From: Chloroflexota bacterium
Lineage (GTDB): Bacteria > Chloroflexota > Anaerolineae > Aggregatilineales > Phototrophicaceae
Direction of reading: 5' to 3'
DNA length: 50,495 nt
Assembly (NCBI GenBank): GCA_026713245.1
Contig: JAPOOU010000058.1
Location: forward strand, 1 to 50,495
The notes under the pieces were generated by a model, which was given only the letters and a program-made list of their open reading frames with translations, searched no databases and was not told the DNA's origin. Below are positions 13,776 through 22,031 of the stretch, in pieces; the first letter of the stretch is position 1; each line of letters opens with the position of its first letter. The position numbers and the translations under genes were made by a program.

Positions 13776-15824
13776 CTATTCGAAGACGAGGACCGCGTGC
13801 AAGTCCAAGGCCGGCAAAGTCGTTTGCAGCTTACCGTCATTGATCACGAAGTCCAGCGCGGTATCGGGCGCTATATACACGCGGCTGACCCGGTCAATTG
13901 CCATGCTTGATAAATCCAGTTCAATCTCTATATCGCGCAGGGATATGCCGTTGTCCTCAAAGGACGGTCGATCGACACTGCCGCGATATCGATTCAGCAA
14001 GTGCGCGACAGCGCGCCGATTCTGCCGATTCAACACCACCTCGACGCCGGCCGGCGCGCTGGTCTTCAATATCGGCCGCTCTACCAGGCTCTCCGCCAGG
14101 ACAGCCATCAGCCGTTTGACCCAGACGTTGGGCATCCCGCGCGATCGCAGCGGCGCCGCGACATAGACGCAGGTCCCTGCGCCGACCTGATTGCGAAGGA
14201 TCCCGGGCAGGGTTTTCGACTCGTCGGGCGCCGCATCGCCCCATAGAATCGTGGTCGCTTCGGTCCGCCTCGACTCGGGCAATGCGAATTCACTAGTTAC
14301 CTGCCCGCCGCAGGCCCGGACCTGTAGCGCTAACTGATCGATCAGTATCGGCAGCGCGGTCACGGCATGCGCCAATTCGTCCTCGCCCAGCCGAAGGTAC
14401 ACGAAGTCGCTGCCCGCCTCGCGCTGATACGACACGCCGAATACATCGGCCAAGCCGAAGTCCGCGCGGCGCTGCCCGTTTTCGTCCCAGAGCGAACTGC
14501 TGCCCGATGCCAGCAGCTTGCCGCCCCCGCGAACATACGCGCGCAGGCTTTCCAGTTCCGCGTCGCCGAGCGCCGCCTGATCTGGCAAGATGACAAGCTG
14601 GTAGGGCGTCAAGTCGCGATCGAGCTGAATGATGTCGTACTGCAGGTGCATGTCAATCAGAGCATCGTGAAATGATTCCGCGCCATCCAGCATCAGGCCC
14701 CACAAGTTGGAAGCCGAGCGCGGCTTGGGCGCCATGACCAGCCCGATATCGCTGGCGCCGGTCGGCTCGGTCAGCCATGGTTCAAGCGCGCGGACCTGCC
14801 CGAACACTTCCGCCAAACCGGCGAATTGCGCCGGGTCAGTGGCGCCGTTGGCGTAGGGCGCTTGTCCAAAGACCATGCTGCCGCCGTGCGCCAGCGCGAT
14901 GGCATTCTCGAGCTGCAAGAAAGCCAGCGGCTTCTGATCGAAGCCATTCCAGCCGCCGCCGAGTTCCGCGCGCGGCAAGGCGCCGGCGGTCAAGATTTCG
15001 AATGGTTTTCCGCGCGTCTTCGCCCAGCGCGCGTTAAAGCTCTGCCGGACGTATTCGGGCGCATGCCCTTCGATAGAAATCAGATCGCCCGAGTCAATCG
15101 GATCGCCGGGCGCGCCCGCCGCGTTATAGGTGATGACTGCCTCCGGCAGGTTGCGGCGAATGACGCCATAAACCCGGTTCAGGAAATCATCGACTTTGGC
15201 GGTCATGAATTCGAAAATGCGGTCCGCCTCTTGCGGGGACGGATGCAGCGGCAGTGCTTCGCCAGTTTGGGCTTCATAGCTTTTCTGCGCATAGAGCGAG
15301 TAGTCGGGAATCGGATGCGGCGCGATCATCCAGAGGTCTTGCGGCAGGTCTCGCGCCAGCGGGATGATATCCAGCCAGAAGCCGTCAACCTCATAGTTTG
15401 CCGCCAACTCATCGATTTGCTGGAGTACGAAGTCGGCGTATGGCGAACAGATCGACGCCATGTAGAAGGGGCGCAGTTTGTACGGGTCGCCCAGATAGTT
15501 GACCATGCGCCATTCGGGATGCAGTCCCAGCGCATAGTTGTCAAAGCACACGCTGACGTATGCGATGAGCCGGATATGCCGTTTCTTCAGTTCAGGCAGC
15601 AACTCGCCGAGGATGTTCCGCGGGTGCGGCAGCCCAAGCGAGCAGGGATAATAGCAGGCGCCGTGATGGTCCTTGCAATACAGTTCGAGGCAGTCGACCG
15701 CCGCCGCTTCCAGGCTGTCTGCGTATCGAATTGCATCAAAGCGCAGGCCCTGATCCTTTGCCCACTGGGGTGATACGTAAAGTTTGTGAACCTTGCGAAA
15801 AGTCTGGCCGAACCACTTGCTCAT
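13776..15824 (-). CDS. Cytoplasmic glycosidase-like protein (GHL6 domain plus beta-galactosidase trimerisation-like domain)
   Basis: A protein of 682 residues without a signal peptide. The N-terminal half resembles the hypothetical glycosyl hydrolase 6 family (TIM barrel related to fucosidases and GH42): YYPCSLGLPHPRN, HIRLIAYVS, NYEVDGFWLDII with a possible catalytic Asp, and DLISIEGH. The middle resembles the GH42 trimerisation (class I amidotransferase-like) fold: YQLVILPDQAALGDAELESL and VRGGGKLLASG. The ATG at 15824 is chosen because AGGAAGGA precedes it. The longer frame back to 15941 is encoded by the dispersed element. It is last in a minus-strand sugar ABC operon and probably cleaves the imported oligosaccharide. 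Catalytic activity of the GHL6 family is not established. Confidence 0.78.
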   Translation of the reverse strand: MSKWFGQTFRKVHKLYVSPQWAKDQGLRFDAIRYADSLEAAAVDCLELYCKDHHGACYYPCSLGLPHPRNILGELLPELKKRHIRLIAYVSVCFDNYALGLHPEWRMVNYLGDPYKLRPFYMASICSPYADFVLQQIDELAANYEVDGFWLDIIPLARDLPQDLWMIAPHPIPDYSLYAQKSYEAQTGEALPLHPSPQEADRIFEFMTAKVDDFLNRVYGVIRRNLPEAVITYNAAGAPGDPIDSGDLISIEGHAPEYVRQSFNARWAKTRGKPFEILTAGALPRAELGGGWNGFDQKPLAFLQLENAIALAHGGSMVFGQAPYANGATDPAQFAGLAEVFGQVRALEPWLTEPTGASDIGLVMAPKPRSASNLWGLMLDGAESFHDALIDMHLQYDIIQLDRDLTPYQLVILPDQAALGDAELESLRAYVRGGGKLLASGSSSLWDENGQRRADFGLADVFGVSYQREAGSDFVYLRLGEDELAHAVTALPILIDQLALQVRACGGQVTSEFALPESRRTEATTILWGDAAPDESKTLPGILRNQVGAGTCVYVAAPLRSRGMPNVWVKRLMAVLAESLVERPILKTSAPAGVEVVLNRQNRRAVAHLLNRYRGSVDRPSFEDNGISLRDIEIELDLSSMAIDRVSRVYIAPDTALDFVINDGKLQTTLPALDLHAVLVFE

Positions 15825-15837
15825 AAGCTTGTCCTTC

Positions 15838-15938
15838 CTGTTTACGAAAACCGCGTCGCTCATGCGACGAGAAGGCTTACGATTTTGCGTTAGCGCGACA
15901 TTCCTGGGACCCTTTTCGCCGCCGCCGCCGAGCGGCTG
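15838..15938 (-). repeat. Dispersed element copy 4 (full length, minus strand)
   Basis: Read on the minus strand it runs from AGCCGCTCGGCGGCGG through TCCCAGGAATGTCGCGC and CAAAATCGTAAGCC to CGTAAACAGG. It starts 14 nt after the permease stop codon and ends directly at the ribosome binding site of the glycosidase gene, so it lies inside the operon. The tail palindrome is imperfect here (GTTTTCGTAAAC). Confidence 0.85.
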
Positions 15939-15951
15939 CAATCTTGGCGCG

Positions 15952-16860
15952 CTAGCGCAGCGCGCCGGCGGTCATGCCCCTGCGAATCTGCCGCTGGAAG
16001 AGGAAATAGAAGACAAATAGCGGCAGCGCCGTCAGGGTCATGATCGCGAACTGCTGCCCGACCACGCTTTCCGCCGCCATTGAGACGGGGCGATAGCCGG
16101 CCACCGCCAGCGGCAGCGTCCTAACTTGCGGTTGATCCAGCAGCACCAGCGCGAAAAATAGTTCGCTCCAGATCCAACTGATATTGATGATAGCCATGCT
16201 GGCGATAGCGCCGCGGGAAACGGGCACAACCACGCGGATAAACGCGCCGAAGCGCGAACAGCCGTCCAGCAGCGCCGCTTCCTCCAATTCGTGCGGGAAG
16301 CTCAAAAAATAGGCGCGCATCAGGATGATCGTAAAGGGCAGGCCCAGGGTCGCGTAAACCAGCATCATGCCGACGTGGTTGTTTCTCAAGCCGAGATCGC
16401 CCATGAAAAAATACATTGGGATGATCAAGACATGGACCGGTACGGCCAGCGTGAGCAGAAACATTTGCTGCGTGGCCGCGTTGCCGGGGAAGCGCCCCCG
16501 CGCCAGGGAATAACCAGCCAGCCCGGCGACGAACAAAAGAATCAGCAAACTGCCGAGCGTGATGATGAAGCTGTTGATGAAAAAGGTCGAAAAAGGCTGG
16601 GCAACGCGATCGCCTTGCCAGACGATGGCGTAGTTTTCGAACTTTAGGGGATCGGGCAAGGCGAAGGGCGCGTTCAAGATTTGCTTGTCCGTCTTGACCG
16701 ATGTGATGAACATGAAAATGATCGGATAGACTTGCACGACCGCCCATGCGAGCAGCAGAACAGTCACCGCCGCTCCCGGGACGCGCTTCAAGAAAAGCGG
16801 GATCGTGTTTCGCTCTGCGCGCATCGAGATTGGCGCCATGTCAAAACTCGACCGCTTCAA
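15952..16860 (-). CDS. Carbohydrate ABC transporter permease (MalG family)
   Basis: A protein of about 302 residues with six membrane segments. The EAA loop that docks on the ATPase is clear: ELEEAALLDGCSRFGAFIRVVVP. The N-terminal YPIIFMFITSVKTDKQI and C-terminal FQRQIRRGMTAGALR are diagnostic for MalG-type subunits of family 1 carbohydrate importers. It overlaps the MalF-type gene by 20 nt if ATG 16860 is used. An ATG at 16839 directly behind the upstream stop is an alternative. No ATPase gene is in this operon, so it probably shares an MsmK/UgpC-type ATPase encoded elsewhere. The neighbours indicate oligosaccharide uptake. Confidence 0.92.
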   Translation of the reverse strand: MKRSSFDMAPISMRAERNTIPLFLKRVPGAAVTVLLLAWAVVQVYPIIFMFITSVKTDKQILNAPFALPDPLKFENYAIVWQGDRVAQPFSTFFINSFIITLGSLLILLFVAGLAGYSLARGRFPGNAATQQMFLLTLAVPVHVLIIPMYFFMGDLGLRNNHVGMMLVYATLGLPFTIILMRAYFLSFPHELEEAALLDGCSRFGAFIRVVVPVSRGAIASMAIINISWIWSELFFALVLLDQPQVRTLPLAVAGYRPVSMAAESVVGQQFAIMTLTALPLFVFYFLFQRQIRRGMTAGALR

Positions 16861-17800
16861 CGCGCATCAAGCGTTGATAGACATAGGTCACGGTGAAAAT
16901 AACGACGAACATCACAACTGCAACCGCCGACGCATAGCCGTATTCTTGTTTGCGGAAGGCTTCTTTATAGAGAAAGGTTCCCAACACCGATGTGCTCTCC
17001 GCCGGCCCGCCCAGCGTCATCACCCATACGAGGTCAAAGACCTTCAGCGAAAAGATGAATTGCAGAACGCTGATGGAAATGAGCACCGGTCGAATGAGCG
17101 GCAGGGTGAGATGCCAGATGCGCTGGGCTTCGCTGATGCCATCCAGCGAGGCCGCTTCGTGCAGGTCCTCGGGAATGTTCTCGATGGCAGCCAGCAAAAT
17201 AATCATCGGGAAGCCGGAGAACTGCCACACGGCGACGGCAATAACCGAGCCCAGCGCAGTTTGGCGGCTGGCGATCCAGGTGCCTTCCAGATGCGCCAAA
17301 CCGACACTGCGCAGCATGACGTTCAACATGCCGAAGTTCTGCTCGTACATCCGCACCCAAAGCGCCGCCGTCACCGCCATGGGCAGCATCACGGGCAGAT
17401 AAAAGATGAAACGATAGATGGAAGCGCCCCGAACGCGGCGCGCGATCGCCATCGCCAGCATAAGCCCGATGCCAACCGTGCCGACCATCGAATAGACCGC
17501 GAATGTCAGCGTGTGCGAGAGCGCGCCCCAGAAAAAGCGGTCATCGAATAAATCTTCGAAATTCTCCAGCGCGATGTATTCACGCGGCCGCAGACCATTC
17601 CATTCGTAGAAGGCCAACTCCAGGGACTGGATGAGCGGCAAAGCCATGAACATCACAAGCATGATCACGGCCGGGGCGATGAATGCGTACCAAATCAGAT
17701 TGCGCCTCAGCCACAAGCCGAAGCGCTGTCCGTTGCTTTGCGGCGCGCCGAAGGCGGCTGCCCTTGGCTTGAGGGCGGAATCTGCCTTGTCGATTTCCAC
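16841..17800 (-). CDS. Carbohydrate ABC transporter permease (MalF/UgpA family)
   Basis: A protein of 319 residues with six predicted membrane segments after a cytoplasmic N-terminus. FIAPAVIMLVMFMALPLIQSL begins the first helix region. The EAA loop is LHEAASLDGISEAQRIWHLTLP. It pairs with the MalG-type gene that overlaps its 3' end and with the binding protein upstream. A strong hairpin lies in the 82-nt gap between the binding-protein gene and this gene, which probably lowers permease expression relative to the binding protein. The substrate is a carbohydrate by family. Confidence 0.92.
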   Translation of the reverse strand: MEIDKADSALKPRAAAFGAPQSNGQRFGLWLRRNLIWYAFIAPAVIMLVMFMALPLIQSLELAFYEWNGLRPREYIALENFEDLFDDRFFWGALSHTLTFAVYSMVGTVGIGLMLAMAIARRVRGASIYRFIFYLPVMLPMAVTAALWVRMYEQNFGMLNVMLRSVGLAHLEGTWIASRQTALGSVIAVAVWQFSGFPMIILLAAIENIPEDLHEAASLDGISEAQRIWHLTLPLIRPVLISISVLQFIFSLKVFDLVWVMTLGGPAESTSVLGTFLYKEAFRKQEYGYASAVAVVMFVVIFTVTYVYQRLMRVEAVEF

Positions 17801-17833
17801 GATCGCTCCTGGAGGCGAAGCTGATCAAAGGTG

Positions 17834-17860
17834 GTGGAGCAGCCGTTTCGGCTGCTCCAC
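17834..17860 (-). other. Intercistronic hairpin after the family 1 binding-protein gene
   Basis: A perfect 12-bp stem (17834-17845 with 17849-17860) with a TTT loop sits between the binding-protein stop and the MalF-type start. It is not followed by a T tract. Equivalent hairpins follow the other two binding-protein genes in the window. Confidence 0.7.
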
Positions 17861-17882
17861 GCGATCGTCAAAGTGACGAGGA

Positions 17883-19205
17883 CTAGCCCTCGCGCGCTTC
17901 TTCCGTCGCTTCCTGTACCATTTGAGCCGCTTCTTCCGGCGTGATTACGTCGTTCAGCACCAGATCCGACGCCTGCTTCAGCGCGGAGAGCACATCGGGC
18001 GGCACATTCGCCTCATACAGCGACGGCGCGCCCATTGCGGCGACATCAGCAACCTGTTGCGCCGATTCCGGCGTCAGTATCTCGGCGACGGCTTCCTGGG
18101 GAATATCTGTGCGACCGGGGGTAATGCGCGATGCGCGTGCATAGGTCTCGACGCCTTCCGCCGAACCGAGGAAAGCGACGACTTTGAGCGCCGCTTCCTG
18201 ATTGTCGCGGTTGAAGACGATGAAGCAATTGGGGATCCAGCTCCCCACCGGTCCGTAGGGTTCGATCATGTCGTCATCGTAATGCGGATAGTAGAAGTAG
18301 CCCCAGTCGAAATCGACCTCGTTGCCCAGGCTGCCGGAAGCCCAGGAACCCATCTGCCACATGGCGGCGCTGCCGCCGGTGAAGAGGCCCTGGCCCTGTC
18401 CGTATTCCGTGTGCCCGGCGAAGCCGTCAGCCAGCAATCCGCGGTCGACCATTTCCTTCATCGTCTGGAAGATGCGGACGCCGTGCGGATCCGTCCACTT
18501 GTATTCGTTCGCCCAGTCCGGCGAGCCGGGATTGGCGTTGAGCATGAAGGCGCGGTACTCGTCTTCGGTCCAGGAGCGCATCATCAGCGCATCCGGCAAG
18601 TGGTTGACCAAGCCCCAGTCATAGAGGTTGACCATCGGCTGATAGCCGCCGGCGCGAACCTTGTCGGCAACCGCATAGAGTTCTTCCCAGGTCGTCGGCG
18701 CCTCAGCGCCAACTTCGGCGAAGATGTCCTTGTTGTAGTAGATATACGGTGTCCAGACGACATCGATATTGACGCCGTAAATGCTGCCGTCCGGCTCGGT
18801 GTAAAAGTCGAGCGTACCCTGGGTGAAGGCGTCGTACCAGCCTTCGGCCTCGTAGAGACTATCGAGGGCGACCAAGAGCTCAGCTTCGATCATGTCCTTA
18901 TACTGGAATGAACGCGAGCACCACCACCAGCTAAGATCGGGACCATCTGCGTCGGCGAACATTGTTGTCGGCGCAGTTGCCTGCCAGTTGACCTCGTCCG
19001 CCTGGATTTCCAGCTCGACCTGGATGTCCGCGTTGCCCTCATTCCAGACCGAGATGGCCGCTTGCAGACCTTCGGCGACCGGACCGGCGAGGCCCGTCAT
19101 ACGCAAGGTCACCGCGTCTTGGGCATAAACGCCCGCGCTGCCGACCAGGGCCAGCATGAGCGCGACCAGAAGCAGGCAGGCGACTTTCGAACTGTGCGAT
19201 TTCAT
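17883..19205 (-). CDS. Family 1 extracellular solute-binding protein (carbohydrate ABC transporter)
   Basis: An exported protein of 440 residues. The signal peptide VACLLLVALMLALVGSAG ends at VYAQ; no lipobox Cys follows, as in the other binding proteins here. The mature part has the MalE-type layout: LRMTGLAGPVAEGLQAA, IYYNKDIFAEVGAEAPTTWEELYA, GGSAAMWQMGSW and FIVFNRDNQEAALKVVAFL. Aromatic residues (SWWWCSRSF) suggest a sugar-stacking cleft. AGGAGTG precedes the ATG. It is transcribed with the SDR gene upstream (gap about 120 nt) and the permeases downstream. It delivers an oligosaccharide or related compound to the MalF/MalG-type pair. Confidence 0.93.
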   Translation of the reverse strand: MKSHSSKVACLLLVALMLALVGSAGVYAQDAVTLRMTGLAGPVAEGLQAAISVWNEGNADIQVELEIQADEVNWQATAPTTMFADADGPDLSWWWCSRSFQYKDMIEAELLVALDSLYEAEGWYDAFTQGTLDFYTEPDGSIYGVNIDVVWTPYIYYNKDIFAEVGAEAPTTWEELYAVADKVRAGGYQPMVNLYDWGLVNHLPDALMMRSWTEDEYRAFMLNANPGSPDWANEYKWTDPHGVRIFQTMKEMVDRGLLADGFAGHTEYGQGQGLFTGGSAAMWQMGSWASGSLGNEVDFDWGYFYYPHYDDDMIEPYGPVGSWIPNCFIVFNRDNQEAALKVVAFLGSAEGVETYARASRITPGRTDIPQEAVAEILTPESAQQVADVAAMGAPSLYEANVPPDVLSALKQASDLVLNDVITPEEAAQMVQEATEEAREG

Positions 19206-19325
19206 TTTTTCACTCCTTTGAACAAAACTTTTGAACCATATAGATACTCGCTTGAGCCGCTTGGCTCGGTTTTACAGTCTGTCTCCGTTTCAACCTCCTT
19301 TGATTCCCCGCCCGTTTACGCGAAC

Positions 19326-20123
19326 CTAATACCCCAATGTTACCCCGCCATCGACCTCAATGGCGACTCCCGTGACAAACGACGCCAGGTCGGAGGCCAG
19401 GAACAGCGCCACTTTGCCAATTTCGGCGGCGGCGGCGATACGACCCAGGGGATGTATCGAATTCACATAATCACGCGCCCCAGCTTCATCCGGCTGCATG
19501 GCAAACCAATCGTTGACCAGCGGCGTCTCGACCCAACCGGGACAGATGCAGTTCACGCGTATGCGGTGAGGCGCCAGATCGAGCGCCATATTCTTTGTCA
19601 AGGCGACGATGCCGCCCTTCGACGCCGAGTACGCGCCCGAATGACCCTGTCCAACCAGACCGACCATCGATCCCATATTGATAATAGCGCCGCCGGATTG
19701 TTTTAGCGACGGCAAGACAGCCTTGGACACGAGAAATACGCTCTTCAAGTTGGTGCTGATGATCCGATCCCAGTCATTTTCCCCGGCCTCTTGAATGCCT
19801 TTTCCGTCGTGCGTGCCGGCATTGTTGACGAGGATGTCAATTCTACCGAAGCGTGCCAGGATGCCTTGGACGGCTGCCGAGACATCGGCGGCGCAACTGA
19901 CATCGGCGCGGAAAAACGCGGCTTGCAGACCGCGCTCCCGCAATTCCTCCAGCGTCGCGCTCGCGGCATGCTCGTCAATATCAACGAGCGCGATACTTGC
20001 GCCAGCTTCCCCGAAAACGCGCGCGCAGGCGCGCCCAATACCCTTGGCGGCGCCTGTGACAACAGCGACTCGCTTCTCCACAAGCTGTCCGAAATCCGGC
20101 GGCGACAAATCAGTCTTGTTCAT
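19326..20123 (-). CDS. SDR-family oxidoreductase, first gene of the minus-strand operon
   Basis: A classical SDR of 265 residues. The cofactor motif TGAAKGIG, the VDID sequence at the end of strand 2, ILVNNAGTHDG, serine in NMGSMVG and catalytic YSASK are complete, with EVDGG near the C-terminus. An ATG context near 20123 is used; the N-terminal 17 residues before KRVAVVTG are longer than usual and a shorter start is possible. It is transcribed away from the GntR regulator gene, and GTATAC sites lie in the shared upstream region, so it and the downstream transporter genes are likely controlled by that regulator. Substrate unknown. Confidence 0.87.
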   Translation of the reverse strand: MNKTDLSPPDFGQLVEKRVAVVTGAAKGIGRACARVFGEAGASIALVDIDEHAASATLEELRERGLQAAFFRADVSCAADVSAAVQGILARFGRIDILVNNAGTHDGKGIQEAGENDWDRIISTNLKSVFLVSKAVLPSLKQSGGAIINMGSMVGLVGQGHSGAYSASKGGIVALTKNMALDLAPHRIRVNCICPGWVETPLVNDWFAMQPDEAGARDYVNSIHPLGRIAAAAEIGKVALFLASDLASFVTGVAIEVDGGVTLGY

Positions 20124-20196
20124 CGGAACTCACCAGCCTGCTGCATCCCGGGCGCCCGGACCGCCAAAACCGGGTGCGGGAAGCCAATATCTCACA

Positions 20197-20216
20197 GTAT
20201 ACTGTAAATTGTATAC
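20197..20216. promoter_or_regulatory. Paired GTATAC boxes, candidate GntR operator 1
   Basis: GTATAC occurs at 20197-20202 and 20211-20216, with 14 bp between their start positions, in the region between the divergent SDR and GntR genes. The contexts read AGTATACTGT and TTGTATACAT. TNGTATACNA-type palindromes are typical operators of FCD-domain GntR regulators. Confidence 0.6.
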
Positions 20217-20315
20217 ATCTTGATTTTAATCAGATGTCGCTGTCTGTCAACAAATTGGGCAATATGAGGCCTGTCGGTTGACTTTCAAGACCATCCCAAG
20301 TACCCTTTCAATATT

Positions 20316-20321
20316 GTATAC
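20316..20321. promoter_or_regulatory. GTATAC box 28 nt upstream of the GntR gene, candidate operator 2
   Basis: The context ATTGTATACAGTAAAC repeats the half-site sequences of operator 1 (TTGTATAC and ACTGTAAA on the two strands). Its position close to the start codon suggests autoregulation. Confidence 0.6.
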
Positions 20322-20348
20322 AGTAAACAGACTTCCCGACAGTTTTCA

Positions 20349-21047
20349 ATGGCAAAAGATACGTTATCCAATTTGAGAGGCATTCAGGAACGCAGAAGCT
20401 TAGTCCATGATGTTCTCGAAGCGTTGCGGCAAGCAATTTGGGAAAGACAACTGCAACCCGGCATCCGCCTGAGAGAAGAAGAATTGGCCGAGGCGCTCAA
20501 TGTCAGCCGTGGTCCAGTTCGGGAAGCGCTCATCCAATTGGAACTCGAAGGCCTGGTCATTCGCGAGCCGAACCGCGGCGCTTCGGTCGCCCGCCTGGCT
20601 CCGGAAGATCTCGAGGAAGTCTATTCCTTGCGGATGGCGCTGGAGAAACTGGCGGTGCAATTGGCCGTGCGGAATCACTCCGCCGAACACATTGCCCAAC
20701 TGCAGGAAGTACTCAGCGATATGAGCACTGTGCTCGAAATGAAGGTCACCGAGAAAAGGGCCGCCGACCTTGATATCAAGTTTCATGAAATCATCATCAT
20801 GGCCACCGGGCACAAGCGACTCAATCTCTTTTGGTCTATCCTGCGTCCACAGATTTATGTCTTCCTGCTCTCCCGCAATGTCGCCAACGCCGACTTTCGC
20901 GAGCATATGTTGCCCGGGCATCAAGACATTGCGGACGCCATCATCGAACGTGACGAGGCGCGAGCGCTACAGCTCATCGAATCTCATCTTGAAGTCGCGT
21001 ATTCGCGCGTTTTCGCCAGCTATCAGCAATTCCTGGAGACGGAATAG
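20349..21047 (+). CDS. GntR-family transcriptional regulator with FCD ligand domain
   Basis: A protein of 232 residues. The N-terminal winged helix includes VLEALRQAIWERQLQPGIRLREEELAEALNVS-type segments (seen as LREEELAEALNVSRGPVREAL), followed by GLVIREPNRGASVARL of the wing. The FCD domain has the metal and ligand residues in DLDIKFHEIIIMATGH and HLPGHQDI-like HMLPGHQDIADAI, ending in HLEVAYSRV. FadR/FCD regulators sense organic acids, often sugar acids, and bind short palindromes such as the GTATAC sites found upstream. It probably controls both the minus-strand SDR/ABC/glycosidase operon and the plus-strand catabolic genes from 21177 to 27348. Confidence 0.92.
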   Translation: MAKDTLSNLRGIQERRSLVHDVLEALRQAIWERQLQPGIRLREEELAEALNVSRGPVREALIQLELEGLVIREPNRGASVARLAPEDLEEVYSLRMALEKLAVQLAVRNHSAEHIAQLQEVLSDMSTVLEMKVTEKRAADLDIKFHEIIIMATGHKRLNLFWSILRPQIYVFLLSRNVANADFREHMLPGHQDIADAIIERDEARALQLIESHLEVAYSRVFASYQQFLETE

Positions 21048-21049
21048 AC

Positions 21050-21106
21050 AGCCGCTCGGCGCGCAACCGGCGGGAATGTTTGCCGCGCTCACAGACAATA
21101 ACAATG
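21050..21106 (+). repeat. Dispersed element copy 5 (5' part only)
   Basis: AGCCGCTCGGCGCGCAACCG and CCGCGCTCACAGA match the first half of full copies and especially copy 1. It starts two nucleotides after the GntR stop codon. The hairpin and tail are absent. Confidence 0.75.
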
Positions 21107-21176
21107 CGCTACTTGCATGAGCACGATGGGTCATTAAAAAAGAGTGCGAGACAGTGGCAGTAGAGGGGTAAAATCG

Positions 21177-21980
21177 TTGTTGGAAATGTTTAGCCTGCGT
21201 GAAAAAGTAGCGCTGGTGACAGGCGCGGCGTCCGGCTTGTCACAGGCGATTGCCGTCGGTTTCGCTCGCTGCGGCGCCGACCTGATTATCGCCGATATTG
21301 ATCTGCCAGGTCTTAAGGAAACTGCCAGCCGGATTGAGGCCAGCGGGCGAAAAGTCGTTGTCAACCAGTGTGATATCGCGAAGCAGACCGAGGTTGAGCG
21401 GCTTTTCGATCTGCTTGATTCATCCTTCGGTCGCATTGATATCCTGGTCAACGGACCGTTCGCCTTCAATCGGTCCCGCCCCGAAGATATGAGCCTCGAA
21501 GACTGGAACCATGCGCTCTCAGTGTGCCTGACCGGGTTCTTCTTGTGCGCGCGGGGCGCCGGGCGGCGAATGATCGCAGCAGGCGCCGGCGGCAGCATCA
21601 TCAGCATCGGCTCAATCGCCGGCGCGCTGGCCTTGGGACGCGGTAACTTTGTGTATAGTGTTGCGAAGGCCGGCGTACATCAATTGACGCGGGAGCTTGC
21701 GGTAGAATGGGCGCAGCATGGCATTCGCGTCAACGCCCTGATGCCGGCGCAGATGCGCACCCCGTCTGTCAAGCGCTGGCTGGAAGACCCGGCTACAGAT
21801 CCGGGACTGGTGACGCATTTATTGAAAGGCATTCCTATGAATCGAATCGGTGAACCGGCAGACATCGTCGGCCCGGCAATATTCCTGGCATCCGAAGCGT
21901 CCGCGTTTATCACCGGTACGCTGCTCGCGGTCGACGGCGGCAATTTGGCGCTCAACGCCGGCGGGAGCCATACATGGTAG
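21177..21980 (+). CDS. Atypical SDR-family oxidoreductase
   Basis: An SDR of about 267 residues. The catalytic tyrosine and lysine are present in YSVAKAG and a serine in SIGSIAG. However, the cofactor motif reads TGAASGLSQ instead of TGXXXGIG, and the NNAG motif reads NGPF. The last residues, GGNLALNAGG, are shared with the SDR at 27363, so the two are paralogues. TTG at 21177 is chosen because AGAGGGG lies six bases upstream; ATG at 21186 and GTG at 21144 are alternatives. It is the first gene of the plus-strand catabolic cluster behind the GntR gene. The likely substrate is a sugar-acid intermediate, by context. Confidence 0.85.
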   Translation: MLEMFSLREKVALVTGAASGLSQAIAVGFARCGADLIIADIDLPGLKETASRIEASGRKVVVNQCDIAKQTEVERLFDLLDSSFGRIDILVNGPFAFNRSRPEDMSLEDWNHALSVCLTGFFLCARGAGRRMIAAGAGGSIISIGSIAGALALGRGNFVYSVAKAGVHQLTRELAVEWAQHGIRVNALMPAQMRTPSVKRWLEDPATDPGLVTHLLKGIPMNRIGEPADIVGPAIFLASEASAFITGTLLAVDGGNLALNAGGSHTW

Positions 21981-22031
21981 CCTTGCCGACATTAAGAATT
22001 GGCGATTTCCATGTCGCAGGTAGATGACAGT

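Noticed and set aside
15825..15941. N-terminal extension of the glycosidase-like protein
   Set aside because: It is the minus-strand translation of a full dispersed element; AGGAAGGA and ATG 15824 follow directly behind it.
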